A program made the translations under genes and the position numbers. Below the pieces are notes generated by a model. That model did not search any database. It worked only from the letters and a program-made list of their open reading frames with translations, and had not been told where the DNA came from. 5,985 bases of DNA from JAHCHG01 sp038246645 (GTDB lineage: Bacteria; Acidobacteriota; Blastocatellia; Pyrinomonadales; Pyrinomonadaceae): assembly GCA_038246645.1 (NCBI GenBank), contig JBBRVS010000278.1:1-5985 (forward strand). Direction: 5' to 3'. Position 1 is the first letter of the stretch. Each line of letters opens with the position of its first letter. This document shows positions 1-5,985 of the stretch, in pieces.

Positions 1-7
1 GGCTGTT

Positions 8-37
8 CCGCCGCGACGGACGGCGGTACTCTTTTTT
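8..37 (+). terminator. Intrinsic terminator of a convergent gene outside the window
   Basis: CCGCCG (8-13) pairs with CGGCGG (21-26) around a 7-nt loop. On the plus strand this is followed by TACT, C and a run of six T (32-37), the layout of a rho-independent terminator for a rightward gene lying left of the window. The T-run overlaps the stop codon of the DUF5916 gene. Read leftward, the same hairpin follows that stop by about 10 nt but has no T-tract within the window, so use as a terminator for the DUF5916 gene is less certain. Confidence 0.55.
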
Positions 38-2549
38 AAAAACTCTTGCGGAAAAGATATGAAGCCCGAATAAAAAACGTCCGGCTGTTGCGCTCGAAAC
101 GCTGTTCGAACTGCCCGGTCAGCGGGCTGAAACCGTTGTAATTGAAATTATCGTTGTAGCCGACATAAAAGGCGGTTCCCGGATTCGGATTCCAGCCGAA
201 CAGGAATTGTCCGCTCGCATTCGAATTGAGTGTATCGTAATCCCAACGCAGCCGTGTATATAAAAAGCGCGTAAATTGATAGGTCGAACGCAGCGTAAAG
301 ATATTCGTATCAAACGCATCGCGGTCGGTATCGTAGCGTTTTAAACTGCTTTTTTGATAATTGATCGAAACGCGCAGCGGATCGGTCGGTTTATATTCAA
401 CGCCGATTTCGGCATCGAATTGCTGTCCTTTGCCCGGATCGAGCGGCGGCGCATCTTCATTTATATTCGGATTTTGGATAAAACGATCAAGAAAATCCAA
501 ATACGGCGGACTGACGCGGTCAAACCGATTGTTTGCGCCGAAATCATAATCAAAAGCATTAAAAATCGTCCCGACAAACACATAGGCGGACAGCTGTTTG
601 TTAAAGGTTTTATTAATGTTAAAACTCATATACGGCTGATATGCGGAGCGCGTCGGCGCACCGAAAAACGCGCCGGAGCGCGTCGCGGTTCGTTTTGCGC
701 CGAATTCGTCTTCGTAAATTTTGTTGTAATCAACTCCGGCTTCGGTATAAAAAAACAAATTTCCCTGCAGATTGAGATTCAAATTCACTCCGGCTTGACC
801 GCGCTGCGTGCGTCCCTGCCAGTCCAACCCGTAACGCAGGAATTGATTCGTGCTGGCACGGATTATTTTCCCTTTCGGATTTGATTTGGTGCTTAACCGA
901 TTGGCGAAGAAAAATCCGTTGGTATTGGTCTGGCGCGTAAATCCGGAATCGGCGCGGTAATCCCGGGTGCGCCCGACGGCTTCGATAAACCAGCCGTGCG
1001 TGTCGGTCGTGTAATCAAGGCTCCAGTAATAGGCAAAACCGTTTCCGGTGCGATACTGCGAACGCCCTAAATCGGCATCAAAGAAATTTTTTCGGGAATG
1101 AGTTCCCAACACCTGAAAAGTCATGACGGTTGCTTTATCCATTTTGAATTTTCCGTCAAAACCGCCAACAAAATTCCGGTTTCGCGGAAAAATTCGCGCC
1201 GTTCCGAAAAACCCGATATTATGTTCCTTACCGATGTCGCGCTTTAAGCGCAAAACGCTGAAATAGGCGTTTTTGTCGAGAAATTCCGCGCTCGGACGAA
1301 ATCTCGAATCGGGATCGTTGCGCTCGTTTTCGGAAAAATTCCCCGGTGCATTGTCGGACGCAACCAGAAATCCGAACGAGTTTTTGCCGGTTTTTCCGGT
1401 TAATTTTGCCGCCACGTCCGGATCAACGATTGTCCGCGAATAAAAAGGCGACAGAGGTGAATCGAAAATCTCCTTTCCTTCGAGAAAGAACGGGCGTTTT
1501 TCTTGAAAGAAAATCGGAAACCGCTGATTTGCCGTCACGACCGGCGCATCGGCTTCGATCTCGGCAAAATCGGGATTTATCGCCGCATCGAGAGTGATAT
1601 TCGGCGTGATCGTGTATTTAATATTTACGCTGATGTCGTGTTTTACCGGATCATTAACGAATCTGCCGGGGTCTCGAATTCCGCTGGGATTAAAGATCGG
1701 GTGATACTGATTCGGTGCTGAAACCGAGATCGGAAATGTGCGCTTGCGGCTTCCCGTTTCGCTTAAAGTAATGCTCGGCACGATTTCCAGAGTTCTCTCG
1801 GTTTTGATTTCGTTGAGCCCCGTAATTCTGCCGTTTTTGATAAGAAAACCCGAAATACTGCGGTCGTCCGGCATCCATTGATCAAATTCGTCATTAAAAC
1901 GATCAATGTTGCGGGCAAAATTAACGCCCCATCTTTTGCCTTCTCCGGCTGTATAGCGCAAAGATTTAAAGGGAATTTTCACTTCAACCGACCAACCCCA
2001 ATCTTCGATCACGCCTTTTGATTCCATGACGATGTCAACCGAAAAATCCGCACCGCGCCCTTCCGTGTAAATTCCGTCCTGCTGAATTCCCAAAGGATTA
2101 AAACCCAAAACGTATGCGCGTCTTTGATCGTCGTAAGTATCGAGCCAGACTCTGACATTATCTTCGCCGAAAACTTCATCGCGTTTGGCAAGCGTCGCCC
2201 GGATCTTGTCTTTTTCATCCCAGCATTTAAAGCCGATGTACAGATGTTTTTCATCATAAAACATATAGGCTTCGGTTTTTCTCGACGGTTCGACATTATC
2301 GCCCGGATAAGTTTGAATAAAATCCTTAAAAATCGCCGCCGATTTCCAAACTTCGTCATCGAGTTTTCCGTCAATTATCGCAAGTGTTTCCAGTTTCGGA
2401 ACAACTACGGGATTGGCTTTTTCAGGCGGAAGAATGAGTTTCGGATTGCCGGTCCTTAATTCGTTCGGCTCGATTGAAGTTTTTGAAGTCTGGGCGTGAA
2501 TCGGAATAGAAAAAAATAATACTGCTATAAATATGAATAAAATTTTCAT
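36..2549 (-). CDS. CBM9-like domain / DUF5916 outer-membrane-type protein
   Basis: The 837-aa product starts with a signal peptide (MKILFIFIAVLFFSIPIHAQ, probable cleavage after Ala19). Residues about 56-215 look like the carbohydrate-binding family 9 type domain: IDGKLDDEVW at 59-68, YDEKHLYIGF at 98-107, then DWGWSVEVKIPFKSLRY at 183-199 and WGVNFARNI at 207-215. Residues about 250-837 match DUF5916, with the hallmark INPDFAEIEAD (324-334) and FFQEKRPFFLEG (347-358). The C-terminal half alternates aromatic and polar residues like barrel strands and ends RASYLFRKSF, with a terminal Phe as in outer-membrane beta-barrel proteins. Length fits the family. The start is supported by AGAGGT at 2555-2560, 5 nt upstream of ATG. 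The family has no firm biochemical role; sugar or glycan binding by the N-terminal domain is inferred from the fold name only. It is a single-gene unit, separated from the DUF4097 genes by 500 bp and a terminator. Family assignment is confident, function is not. Confidence 0.95.
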   Translation of the reverse strand: MKILFIFIAVLFFSIPIHAQTSKTSIEPNELRTGNPKLILPPEKANPVVVPKLETLAIIDGKLDDEVWKSAAIFKDFIQTYPGDNVEPSRKTEAYMFYDEKHLYIGFKCWDEKDKIRATLAKRDEVFGEDNVRVWLDTYDDQRRAYVLGFNPLGIQQDGIYTEGRGADFSVDIVMESKGVIEDWGWSVEVKIPFKSLRYTAGEGKRWGVNFARNIDRFNDEFDQWMPDDRSISGFLIKNGRITGLNEIKTERTLEIVPSITLSETGSRKRTFPISVSAPNQYHPIFNPSGIRDPGRFVNDPVKHDISVNIKYTITPNITLDAAINPDFAEIEADAPVVTANQRFPIFFQEKRPFFLEGKEIFDSPLSPFYSRTIVDPDVAAKLTGKTGKNSFGFLVASDNAPGNFSENERNDPDSRFRPSAEFLDKNAYFSVLRLKRDIGKEHNIGFFGTARIFPRNRNFVGGFDGKFKMDKATVMTFQVLGTHSRKNFFDADLGRSQYRTGNGFAYYWSLDYTTDTHGWFIEAVGRTRDYRADSGFTRQTNTNGFFFANRLSTKSNPKGKIIRASTNQFLRYGLDWQGRTQRGQAGVNLNLNLQGNLFFYTEAGVDYNKIYEDEFGAKRTATRSGAFFGAPTRSAYQPYMSFNINKTFNKQLSAYVFVGTIFNAFDYDFGANNRFDRVSPPYLDFLDRFIQNPNINEDAPPLDPGKGQQFDAEIGVEYKPTDPLRVSINYQKSSLKRYDTDRDAFDTNIFTLRSTYQFTRFLYTRLRWDYDTLNSNASGQFLFGWNPNPGTAFYVGYNDNFNYNGFSPLTGQFEQRFERNSRTFFIRASYLFRKSF

Positions 2550-2566
2550 ACTTTACCTCTTATGAA

Positions 2567-2593
2567 TTTATATAAATTGGAAAAAAATGTCAG
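2567..2593 (-). promoter_or_regulatory. Possible sigma-70-like promoter of the DUF5916 gene
   Basis: On the minus strand CTGACA (2588-2593) is followed after 15 bp by TATAAA (2567-2572), within an AT-rich stretch just upstream of the Shine-Dalgarno site. The spacing is short of the ideal 17 bp and the resulting leader would be only about 10-15 nt. AT-rich DNA gives such matches easily, so this is a weak candidate. Confidence 0.22.
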
Positions 2594-2684
2594 GAGTTAT
2601 CAATTTTAATGCCGCTGACTAAAACGAAGCAATAGTCAGAAAGTTTCAATAGTTATAAAAAATAATTGACAAAATTGGAAAAAA
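2574..2684 (+). repeat. 13-bp direct repeat upstream of the DUF5916 gene
   Basis: AAATTGGAAAAAA occurs at 2574-2586 and again at 2672-2684, 98 bp apart. The first copy overlaps the spacer of the possible promoter. It may be a duplicated binding site or chance in A-rich DNA. Confidence 0.35.
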
Positions 2685-2692
2685 GAAATGAA

Positions 2693-2800
2693 ACAACGGT
2701 TCAACATAAATTCACAGTCATTTTGCAGGCAAAAACCGAAATCGAGAAAATCGTCTGAATATAAACTATCAGACGATTTCATTTTATGTTAAACCGTTGT
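2693..2800. repeat. 108-bp nested inverted repeat (MITE-like or structured RNA)
   Basis: The outer arms ACAACGGTTCAACATAAA (2693-2710) and TTTATGTTAAACCGTTGT (2783-2800) are complementary at 17 of 18 positions. Inside, AAATCGTCTGA (2748-2758) and TCAGACGATTT (2769-2779) form a perfect 11-bp hairpin with a 10-nt loop. The left side has a 37-nt unpaired segment (2711-2747) and the right side only 3 nt, so the structure is a long outer stem with an asymmetric bulge and an inner hairpin. Possible identities are a small non-autonomous transposable element, a dispersed intergenic palindrome, or a structured transcript. No clear target-site duplication is seen beyond AA on both sides. Confidence 0.6.
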
Positions 2801-2817
2801 AAAAACAACATTAATAG

Positions 2818-2838
2818 TTTGAAATTTAAAATTTCAAA
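2818..2838. repeat. AT-rich 10-bp palindrome with 1-nt centre
   Basis: TTTGAAATTT (2818-2827) and AAATTTCAAA (2829-2838) are perfect inverted repeats separated by a single A. ATTTCAAA recurs in part directly after it (to 2845). It could be a cruciform or a dimeric protein binding site; with so low a complexity, chance is possible. Confidence 0.4.
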
Positions 2839-2924
2839 TTTCAAAGAAAGTTTTTGCTTAAAATACCTCTGGAATGAAAATGTTAAAAAGGCGAATCAAG
2901 CATAGAAATTTAATCAATAAAATT

Positions 2925-2956
2925 AAACTTTGCGCCTCTTTGCGACAAACTTTGCA
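2925..2956 (+). repeat. Three spaced CTTTGC heptamers (dispersed intergenic repeat type)
   Basis: CTTTGCG occurs at 2928-2934 and 2938-2944, and CTTTGCA at 2950-2956; the first and third copies share AAACTTTGC. Spacing is 10 and 12 bp. Clusters of this CTTTGCG/CGCAAAG kind are a familiar intergenic repeat in several bacterial phyla, and this may be a decayed copy. It lies downstream of the DUF4097 operon terminator. Confidence 0.45.
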
Positions 2957-2980
2957 CCCTTAGCCTTTAAAAAATCAATG

Positions 2981-3027
2981 CTAAACACAAAAAACACAAA
3001 GCTTGTCGCCGGAGTTCGCCAAGCTTT
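2981..3027 (-). terminator. Intrinsic terminator of the DUF4097 operon
   Basis: On the minus strand AAAGCTTG (3020-3027) pairs with CAAGCTTT (2998-3005) around a 14-nt GC-rich loop. It is followed by a T-rich tail (TTTGTGTTTTTTGTGTTT, running to about 2983). The hairpin begins 22 nt after the TAA of the 656-aa gene, the usual place for a rho-independent terminator. Confidence 0.7.
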
Positions 3028-3049
3028 ATCATTTTTAATTAAATCAAAG

Positions 3050-5020
3050 TTATGCGCTTAGATCATTCTGACTGCGGATGATGACATTTCCGTCTGCCAG
3101 ATTGAAATTAAAATTCTTTCCGCCCTTGCCGATGCGCCAGCGGATTTTCTCGCTGGCGGGATTTTCTTCGCGGATCAGATCTATTCCGTCGCCTTCGATT
3201 GATTCGGTATTTGCCGTAATATTGGCGTTTGTCTGATCGGGAAGCGTCAAAACAATTGTTCCGTCAACGGCATTGGCGGTGATTTTTTGAAAATTACCTT
3301 CAAGAAACATATCGCCGTCCGCCAGATTCGAGATTAATTCGCCGCTGAAACCGATGACGCGAACCATTGCGTCTTCGGCTTTCAGATTCAATTTTCCGCT
3401 CGTATCGCGGATATTGATCGGCTGATCGCCGCCCTGCAAATCAATGTCGCCGGAAACGCCTTCGAGCCGGACTTCATCGCTCGTAACAATCTTCAGATTC
3501 GACTTTTTTGGCACGAATACCTCCAGATGAACGCGCATCGAATCGGGATTAGAACGAACATTATTTCCCGATTCGTTTGTATTAATGACCTTGATTTCGA
3601 CATTTCCCGCATTTTTTTGCGAGGCGGTTAATTCAATCGGCTGGCGGGCAACATTCGGAGCGACCTTCGACATCGAATATTTGACTTCCGGTTTATCCCA
3701 ACCGCGCACCGAAAGCGAGCAATTCGATGTTTCGATTCTGACGGTCGGCGTTCCTTTGACCTGATACGAACCGCTTTTTTCTTCCAAAAAAGGCGAACGC
3801 CACGGAAATCTTTCGTCGGCAACTTTTGCCTTAAATTCCAAATTCCGCCGCGCAGCATTCAGCTTAACTTGAACTTCGGCTAAATCAATCGCGGCAACTG
3901 CCTGTTTTAAGGATTCTTCGCTGATCTTCGCAATTTCGGGAGCAATTTTTCCGACTTCGATCTTCATTGCTTCGGCAATTTCAACATTGACTCCGGCAAG
4001 TTTTTCGGCGTCAATGGTTGAGGCTTTGACGTTTTTCTCCATATCGCGGCGGGTTTTGGCAATATCGCGTTGTGATCTCTCTATCTCGCGGCGCGAATTT
4101 CTCATTGCCGCTTCAAAATCATTATCGAAATCGAAATTAAAATCATCATCGTCATCATCCGATTTTTTCGGCAGAAGATCGGTTGCCGGATTTTGATTTT
4201 TCCCGTCGTCCTTGCGCCTGACGGACAAACCGCCGTTGACGCTGTCGAGTTTGATCTTCGCTTCGCCACTGCCGATTTTTCCGTATAAATCACGCCCGAC
4301 ATATTTTCCTTTGCGAACCGGCAAGCCGAAATCATTGGTAATTTCGCCGTTAAGCGATTCGGCGCGAACCGTGGCATTGGCATCGGAAGGAATTATTAAA
4401 TTCACTCTGCCGTTGACCGTACTCAGAGAAATCATACTTCCCGTCTCGATCTGATCGAAATTCGCTTCGACCGTGCCGTTGACCGTTGAAAGATTGGCAT
4501 TTCCGCGCAAATTCACACCTTTAACCGAACCGTTGACGGCGGAAGCTCTCGTAAAATTTGTCGAATTCGTAATCGAAACCGAACCGTTAACGGTTTGAAT
4601 TTCATCTAAAACCGCCGTTCGCGGCACGGTCAGGCGGAGACTTACCTCCAGTTTACCGCCTCTCTCCCATCTGACTCGATCTGTGTTGTTTCGTCTGCCG
4701 TAATCGGTTTCAACCCGAAAACTGTCCTGTTTGGCATCAATTTTGATCTCCAAATCAGCCAGACGCTCGCGGCTGTCGGCAGTTTTTACCGCTTCAAATT
4801 TGATTTGCGGATTGTCCCACGTTTCGATGGTGATCGAACCGTTGATATTCGAAACTTCGATTCTTCCCGTCGGGCTGAACGGATACGTTTGATCAATTCG
4901 CTCGGTTTCGTCCCGTTGATTGAAACTTTGTGAATTTTGATCGTCGTAAACCTGCGTAACCGGCACGTTTCCGTTTGTAAATATGGCGCCTGCTAAAAAT
5001 AATGAAATTAACCAAGACAT
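3050..5020 (-). CDS. Two-domain DUF4097-like exported protein with acidic/coiled-coil linker
   Basis: The 656-aa product begins with a hydrophobic segment (residues 3-14, no basic n-region) that is probably a signal peptide or anchor; there is no lipobox. Residues 38-268 form a DUF4097 domain: GRIEVSNINGSITIETWDNP at 52-71, then V/L-N-G motifs at 144, 162, 180, 202, 223 and 261, as expected for a right-handed stack of short beta strands. Residues 288-303 are an Asp/Phe/Asn-rich acidic tract with six consecutive Asp. Residues 303-400 are charged and predicted by eye to be helical, with coiled-coil-like spacing (RREIERSQRDIAKTRRDMEK at 310-329). Residues 418-650 resemble a second, diverged DUF4097 domain: VRIETSNCSLSVRGWDKPEV at 427-446, then degraded SG/DG rungs at 523, 541, 559, 568, 586 and 643. 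CAGGAG at 5029-5034 lies 8 nt before ATG. It follows its paralogue by 38 bp, so co-transcription is likely. DUF4097 proteins include Bacillus LiaG/YvlB-type envelope-stress proteins; function here is unknown. Confidence 0.95.
   Translation of the reverse strand: MSWLISLFLAGAIFTNGNVPVTQVYDDQNSQSFNQRDETERIDQTYPFSPTGRIEVSNINGSITIETWDNPQIKFEAVKTADSRERLADLEIKIDAKQDSFRVETDYGRRNNTDRVRWERGGKLEVSLRLTVPRTAVLDEIQTVNGSVSITNSTNFTRASAVNGSVKGVNLRGNANLSTVNGTVEANFDQIETGSMISLSTVNGRVNLIIPSDANATVRAESLNGEITNDFGLPVRKGKYVGRDLYGKIGSGEAKIKLDSVNGGLSVRRKDDGKNQNPATDLLPKKSDDDDDDFNFDFDNDFEAAMRNSRREIERSQRDIAKTRRDMEKNVKASTIDAEKLAGVNVEIAEAMKIEVGKIAPEIAKISEESLKQAVAAIDLAEVQVKLNAARRNLEFKAKVADERFPWRSPFLEEKSGSYQVKGTPTVRIETSNCSLSVRGWDKPEVKYSMSKVAPNVARQPIELTASQKNAGNVEIKVINTNESGNNVRSNPDSMRVHLEVFVPKKSNLKIVTSDEVRLEGVSGDIDLQGGDQPINIRDTSGKLNLKAEDAMVRVIGFSGELISNLADGDMFLEGNFQKITANAVDGTIVLTLPDQTNANITANTESIEGDGIDLIREENPASEKIRWRIGKGGKNFNFNLADGNVIIRSQNDLSA
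4142..4159 (-). repeat. GAT/GAC triplet run encoding six Asp
   Basis: Six consecutive Asp codons (residues 288-293 of the 656-aa protein), five GAT and one GAC, form a short in-frame triplet repeat at the junction between the first DUF4097 domain and the helical linker. Such runs can vary in length by slippage without breaking the frame. Confidence 0.6.
4759..4819 (-). repeat. Paralogous near-identical block, copy in the 656-aa gene
   Basis: This 61-bp block aligns without gaps to 5616-5676 in the upstream gene. It contains a 28-bp and a 23-bp exact match separated by 10 diverged bases, about 55 of 61 identical overall. It encodes the WDNPQIK-to-ADSRERL segment of the DUF4097 domain. Confidence 0.85.
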
Positions 5021-5058
5021 AATTTCTTCTCCTGAAAAAAAACTTTATAAATTAACGC

Positions 5059-5886
5059 TTATGAATTCGTCGCGCTTCCTTGTTTAATAGCGATCGTGCC
5101 ATTTACGCTGCTGACTTTTACACTCGAACTTCCGCTCCCTAAGGTGCCGCTCAAACTGCTGCCCGAACCGTATTTACTTTTCTTTACCGTCAAATCAAAA
5201 TCCGTTTTAATGCTTCCATTGACCGTACTTCCGCTGAAATCCGCGTCAATAATCGAAGGAAGAAATAAATTAACAGCTCCGTTGACCGTACTCAGATCAA
5301 TCTGACTTCCGCTTTTTAATTGATTTAATTGAACATTAACCGTGCCATTGACCGTCGAAATTTCCAACTCGCCGCTCATATTCTTTGCTAAAATATTTCC
5401 GTTGACCGCCGTTGCTTCAACGCTGTTTGTCATATCTGAAATATTTATATTTCCATTCACCGAAACGATTTCATCCAAAATCGCCGTTCGCGGAACCATT
5501 AAACGAAATTCAACGGAAGATTTCCCTCTGTTCCAATCTACAGCATTTTGTTTATCATAATCGGTTTTAACCCTAAAGCTGTCTTGTCCGGCTTCGATTT
5601 TTACGTTAAGACTTTCCAGACGCTCGCGGCTGTCGGCAGTTTTAATATATTCCAATTTGATTTGCGGATTGTCCCAAGCCTCGACCGTGATCGAACCGTT
5701 GATGTTTCCGACTTCGATTCTGCCGTTTGAATTAAACGGAAAGGTTTGTTCAAACCGTTCGGTTTCATCTGCATTGTTTGTTGTTGCAAATGCCGAAACG
5801 GATGTATATATTTTTCCAAAACTGTCGGCTGTTCCTGCGGATATGGTTATGATACAAATTAATAATAGCGAAAACAATCTATACAT
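5059..5886 (-). CDS. DUF4097 family beta-strand-repeat exported protein
   Basis: The 275-aa product has a signal peptide (basic Arg3, hydrophobic core 4-16, probable cleavage after Ala20; Cys11 is not in a lipobox). Residues about 40-270 are one DUF4097 domain. It opens with GRIEVGNINGSITVEAWDNP at 55-74 and TADSRERL at 83-90, then VPRTAILDEI at 131-140. V-N-G turns follow at 143, 161, 179, 201, 222 and 261, each preceded and followed by short alternating hydrophobic strands. The C-terminal part is Ser/Gly rich (GSGSSLSGTLGSGSSSVKV, 240-258). Such proteins are thought to form a beta-solenoid-like adhesin or scaffold fold in the cell envelope; no catalytic residues are evident. The start is supported by CAGGAG (5897-5902), 10 nt before ATG. 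It is the first gene of a likely two-gene operon and is a full-length paralogue of the N-terminal half of the next protein. The molecular role is unknown. Confidence 0.95.
   Translation of the reverse strand: MYRLFSLLLICIITISAGTADSFGKIYTSVSAFATTNNADETERFEQTFPFNSNGRIEVGNINGSITVEAWDNPQIKLEYIKTADSRERLESLNVKIEAGQDSFRVKTDYDKQNAVDWNRGKSSVEFRLMVPRTAILDEIVSVNGNINISDMTNSVEATAVNGNILAKNMSGELEISTVNGTVNVQLNQLKSGSQIDLSTVNGAVNLFLPSIIDADFSGSTVNGSIKTDFDLTVKKSKYGSGSSLSGTLGSGSSSVKVSSVNGTIAIKQGSATNS
5616..5676 (-). repeat. Paralogous near-identical block, copy in the 275-aa gene
   Basis: This is the partner of 4759-4819, at a constant offset of 857 bp. The 28-bp exact match is at 5616-5643 and the 23-bp exact match at 5654-5676. 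Identity includes third codon positions, so it reflects shared recent DNA ancestry or gene conversion, not only protein constraint. Confidence 0.85.
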
Positions 5887-5985
5887 TTAATGATTTCTCC
5901 TGTAGTTTTATTTATGATTTTTGTGTTTAACTCTCGCGTAACTAACAAGAGAACACCGCCCGAATTTAGTTTGTGACAAAAAAAA
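5887..5985 (-). promoter_or_regulatory. Leader and upstream region of the DUF4097 operon
   Basis: The 99 bp before the first DUF4097 gene hold its Shine-Dalgarno site (5897-5902) and a TAACT direct repeat (5928-5932 and 5939-5943) spaced 11 bp, one helical turn. The flanks CTCTCG (5931-5936) and CAAGAG (5946-5951) could form a 6-bp stem in the leader RNA using one G-U pair. A run of eight A at the window edge (T-run on the minus strand) could be the tail of a terminator of an upstream minus-strand gene. No convincing -35/-10 pair was found. Confidence 0.35.

Larger units (their letters stand above)
2550..3049. other. AT-rich 500-bp intergenic region without a convincing gene
   Basis: This gap separates the DUF4097 operon from the DUF5916 gene. 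It is clearly more AT-rich than the flanking genes and contains several palindromic or repeated elements, listed separately: a terminator (2981-3027), a heptamer repeat cluster (2925-2956), an AT palindrome (2818-2838) and a nested inverted repeat (2693-2800). The part nearest the DUF5916 gene (2550-2690) is where its promoter should lie. No tRNA or other known RNA gene was recognised. Confidence 0.8.

Noticed and set aside
354..884. 176-codon plus-strand open frame inside the DUF5916 gene
   Set aside because: It lies antisense to a well-supported gene and its translation has no family features; it is a shadow of the biased codon use on the other strand.
2009..2459. Overlapping open frames on both strands (2009-2374 minus, 2124-2459 plus) in the 5' part of the DUF5916 gene
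   Set aside because: Both overlap the CBM9-like coding region in other frames and encode low-complexity, unrecognisable peptides.
2748..2779. The inner hairpin as the terminator of the DUF4097 operon
   Set aside because: A better placed hairpin with a T-rich tail lies 22 nt after the stop codon (2981-3027); this one is about 270 bp downstream and is better explained as part of the nested repeat.
2688..2792. A 34-codon plus-strand ORF (starts MKQRFNINSQ) that almost coincides with the nested inverted repeat
   Set aside because: It has only a weak purine-rich stretch in place of a Shine-Dalgarno site, no recognisable domain, and its sequence is dictated by the inverted repeat. It could be real only if conserved in relatives.
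4233..5460. Repeated CCGTTGACCGT-like units that could suggest a CRISPR or DNA repeat array
   Set aside because: The units are V-N-G codons in frame within the two DUF4097 genes; intervals vary and the sequences between are coding, so they are protein repeats.
5953..5966. ACACCGCCCG, resembling the conserved 3' region of 16S rRNA
   Set aside because: The match is only about 10 bases, and the surrounding sequence has no rRNA similarity.

Overview
The window is a compact piece of bacterial chromosome with three large genes, all on the minus strand and all apparently encoding exported proteins of poorly characterised families. Transcription runs from right to left. A 275-aa DUF4097 protein (5059-5886) is followed after only 38 bp by a 656-aa protein with two DUF4097-like regions (3050-5020). 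These two form a likely operon that ends in an intrinsic terminator just past the second gene. After a 500-bp AT-rich intergenic region comes an 837-aa outer-membrane-type protein (36-2549) with an N-terminal CBM9-like domain and a C-terminal DUF5916 region. I see no mobile-element genes, RNA genes, CRISPR array or defence genes.

The organism is most likely a diderm environmental bacterium, because the DUF5916 protein has a signal peptide, a strand-rich C-terminal half and a terminal Phe typical of outer-membrane barrels. The pairing of CBM9/DUF5916 and DUF4097 proteins, the moderate GC content and the clear Shine-Dalgarno sites would fit Acidobacteriota (Blastocatellia-like). This placement is an inference from family knowledge and is not proven by the window.

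The two DUF4097 genes are paralogues. Their N-terminal 240 residues align nearly without gaps and keep the same ladder of V-N-G motifs. A 61-bp block near their 5' ends is still about 90% identical at the DNA level. The larger protein then adds a polyaspartate stretch, a charged helical segment of about 100 residues, and a second, diverged DUF4097-like domain. This looks like a dumbbell-shaped envelope protein and is the most interesting coding feature here.

The 500-bp gap (2550-3049) holds a terminator hairpin, three spaced copies of a CTTTGCG-type heptamer, a near-perfect AT palindrome, and a 108-bp element with 18-bp inverted ends and an inner 11-bp hairpin. At the left edge a GC-rich hairpin followed by a T-run on the plus strand suggests a convergent gene just outside the window. 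The right edge is the leader of the DUF4097 operon; it carries a short direct repeat with 11-bp spacing, and the promoter is not clear.
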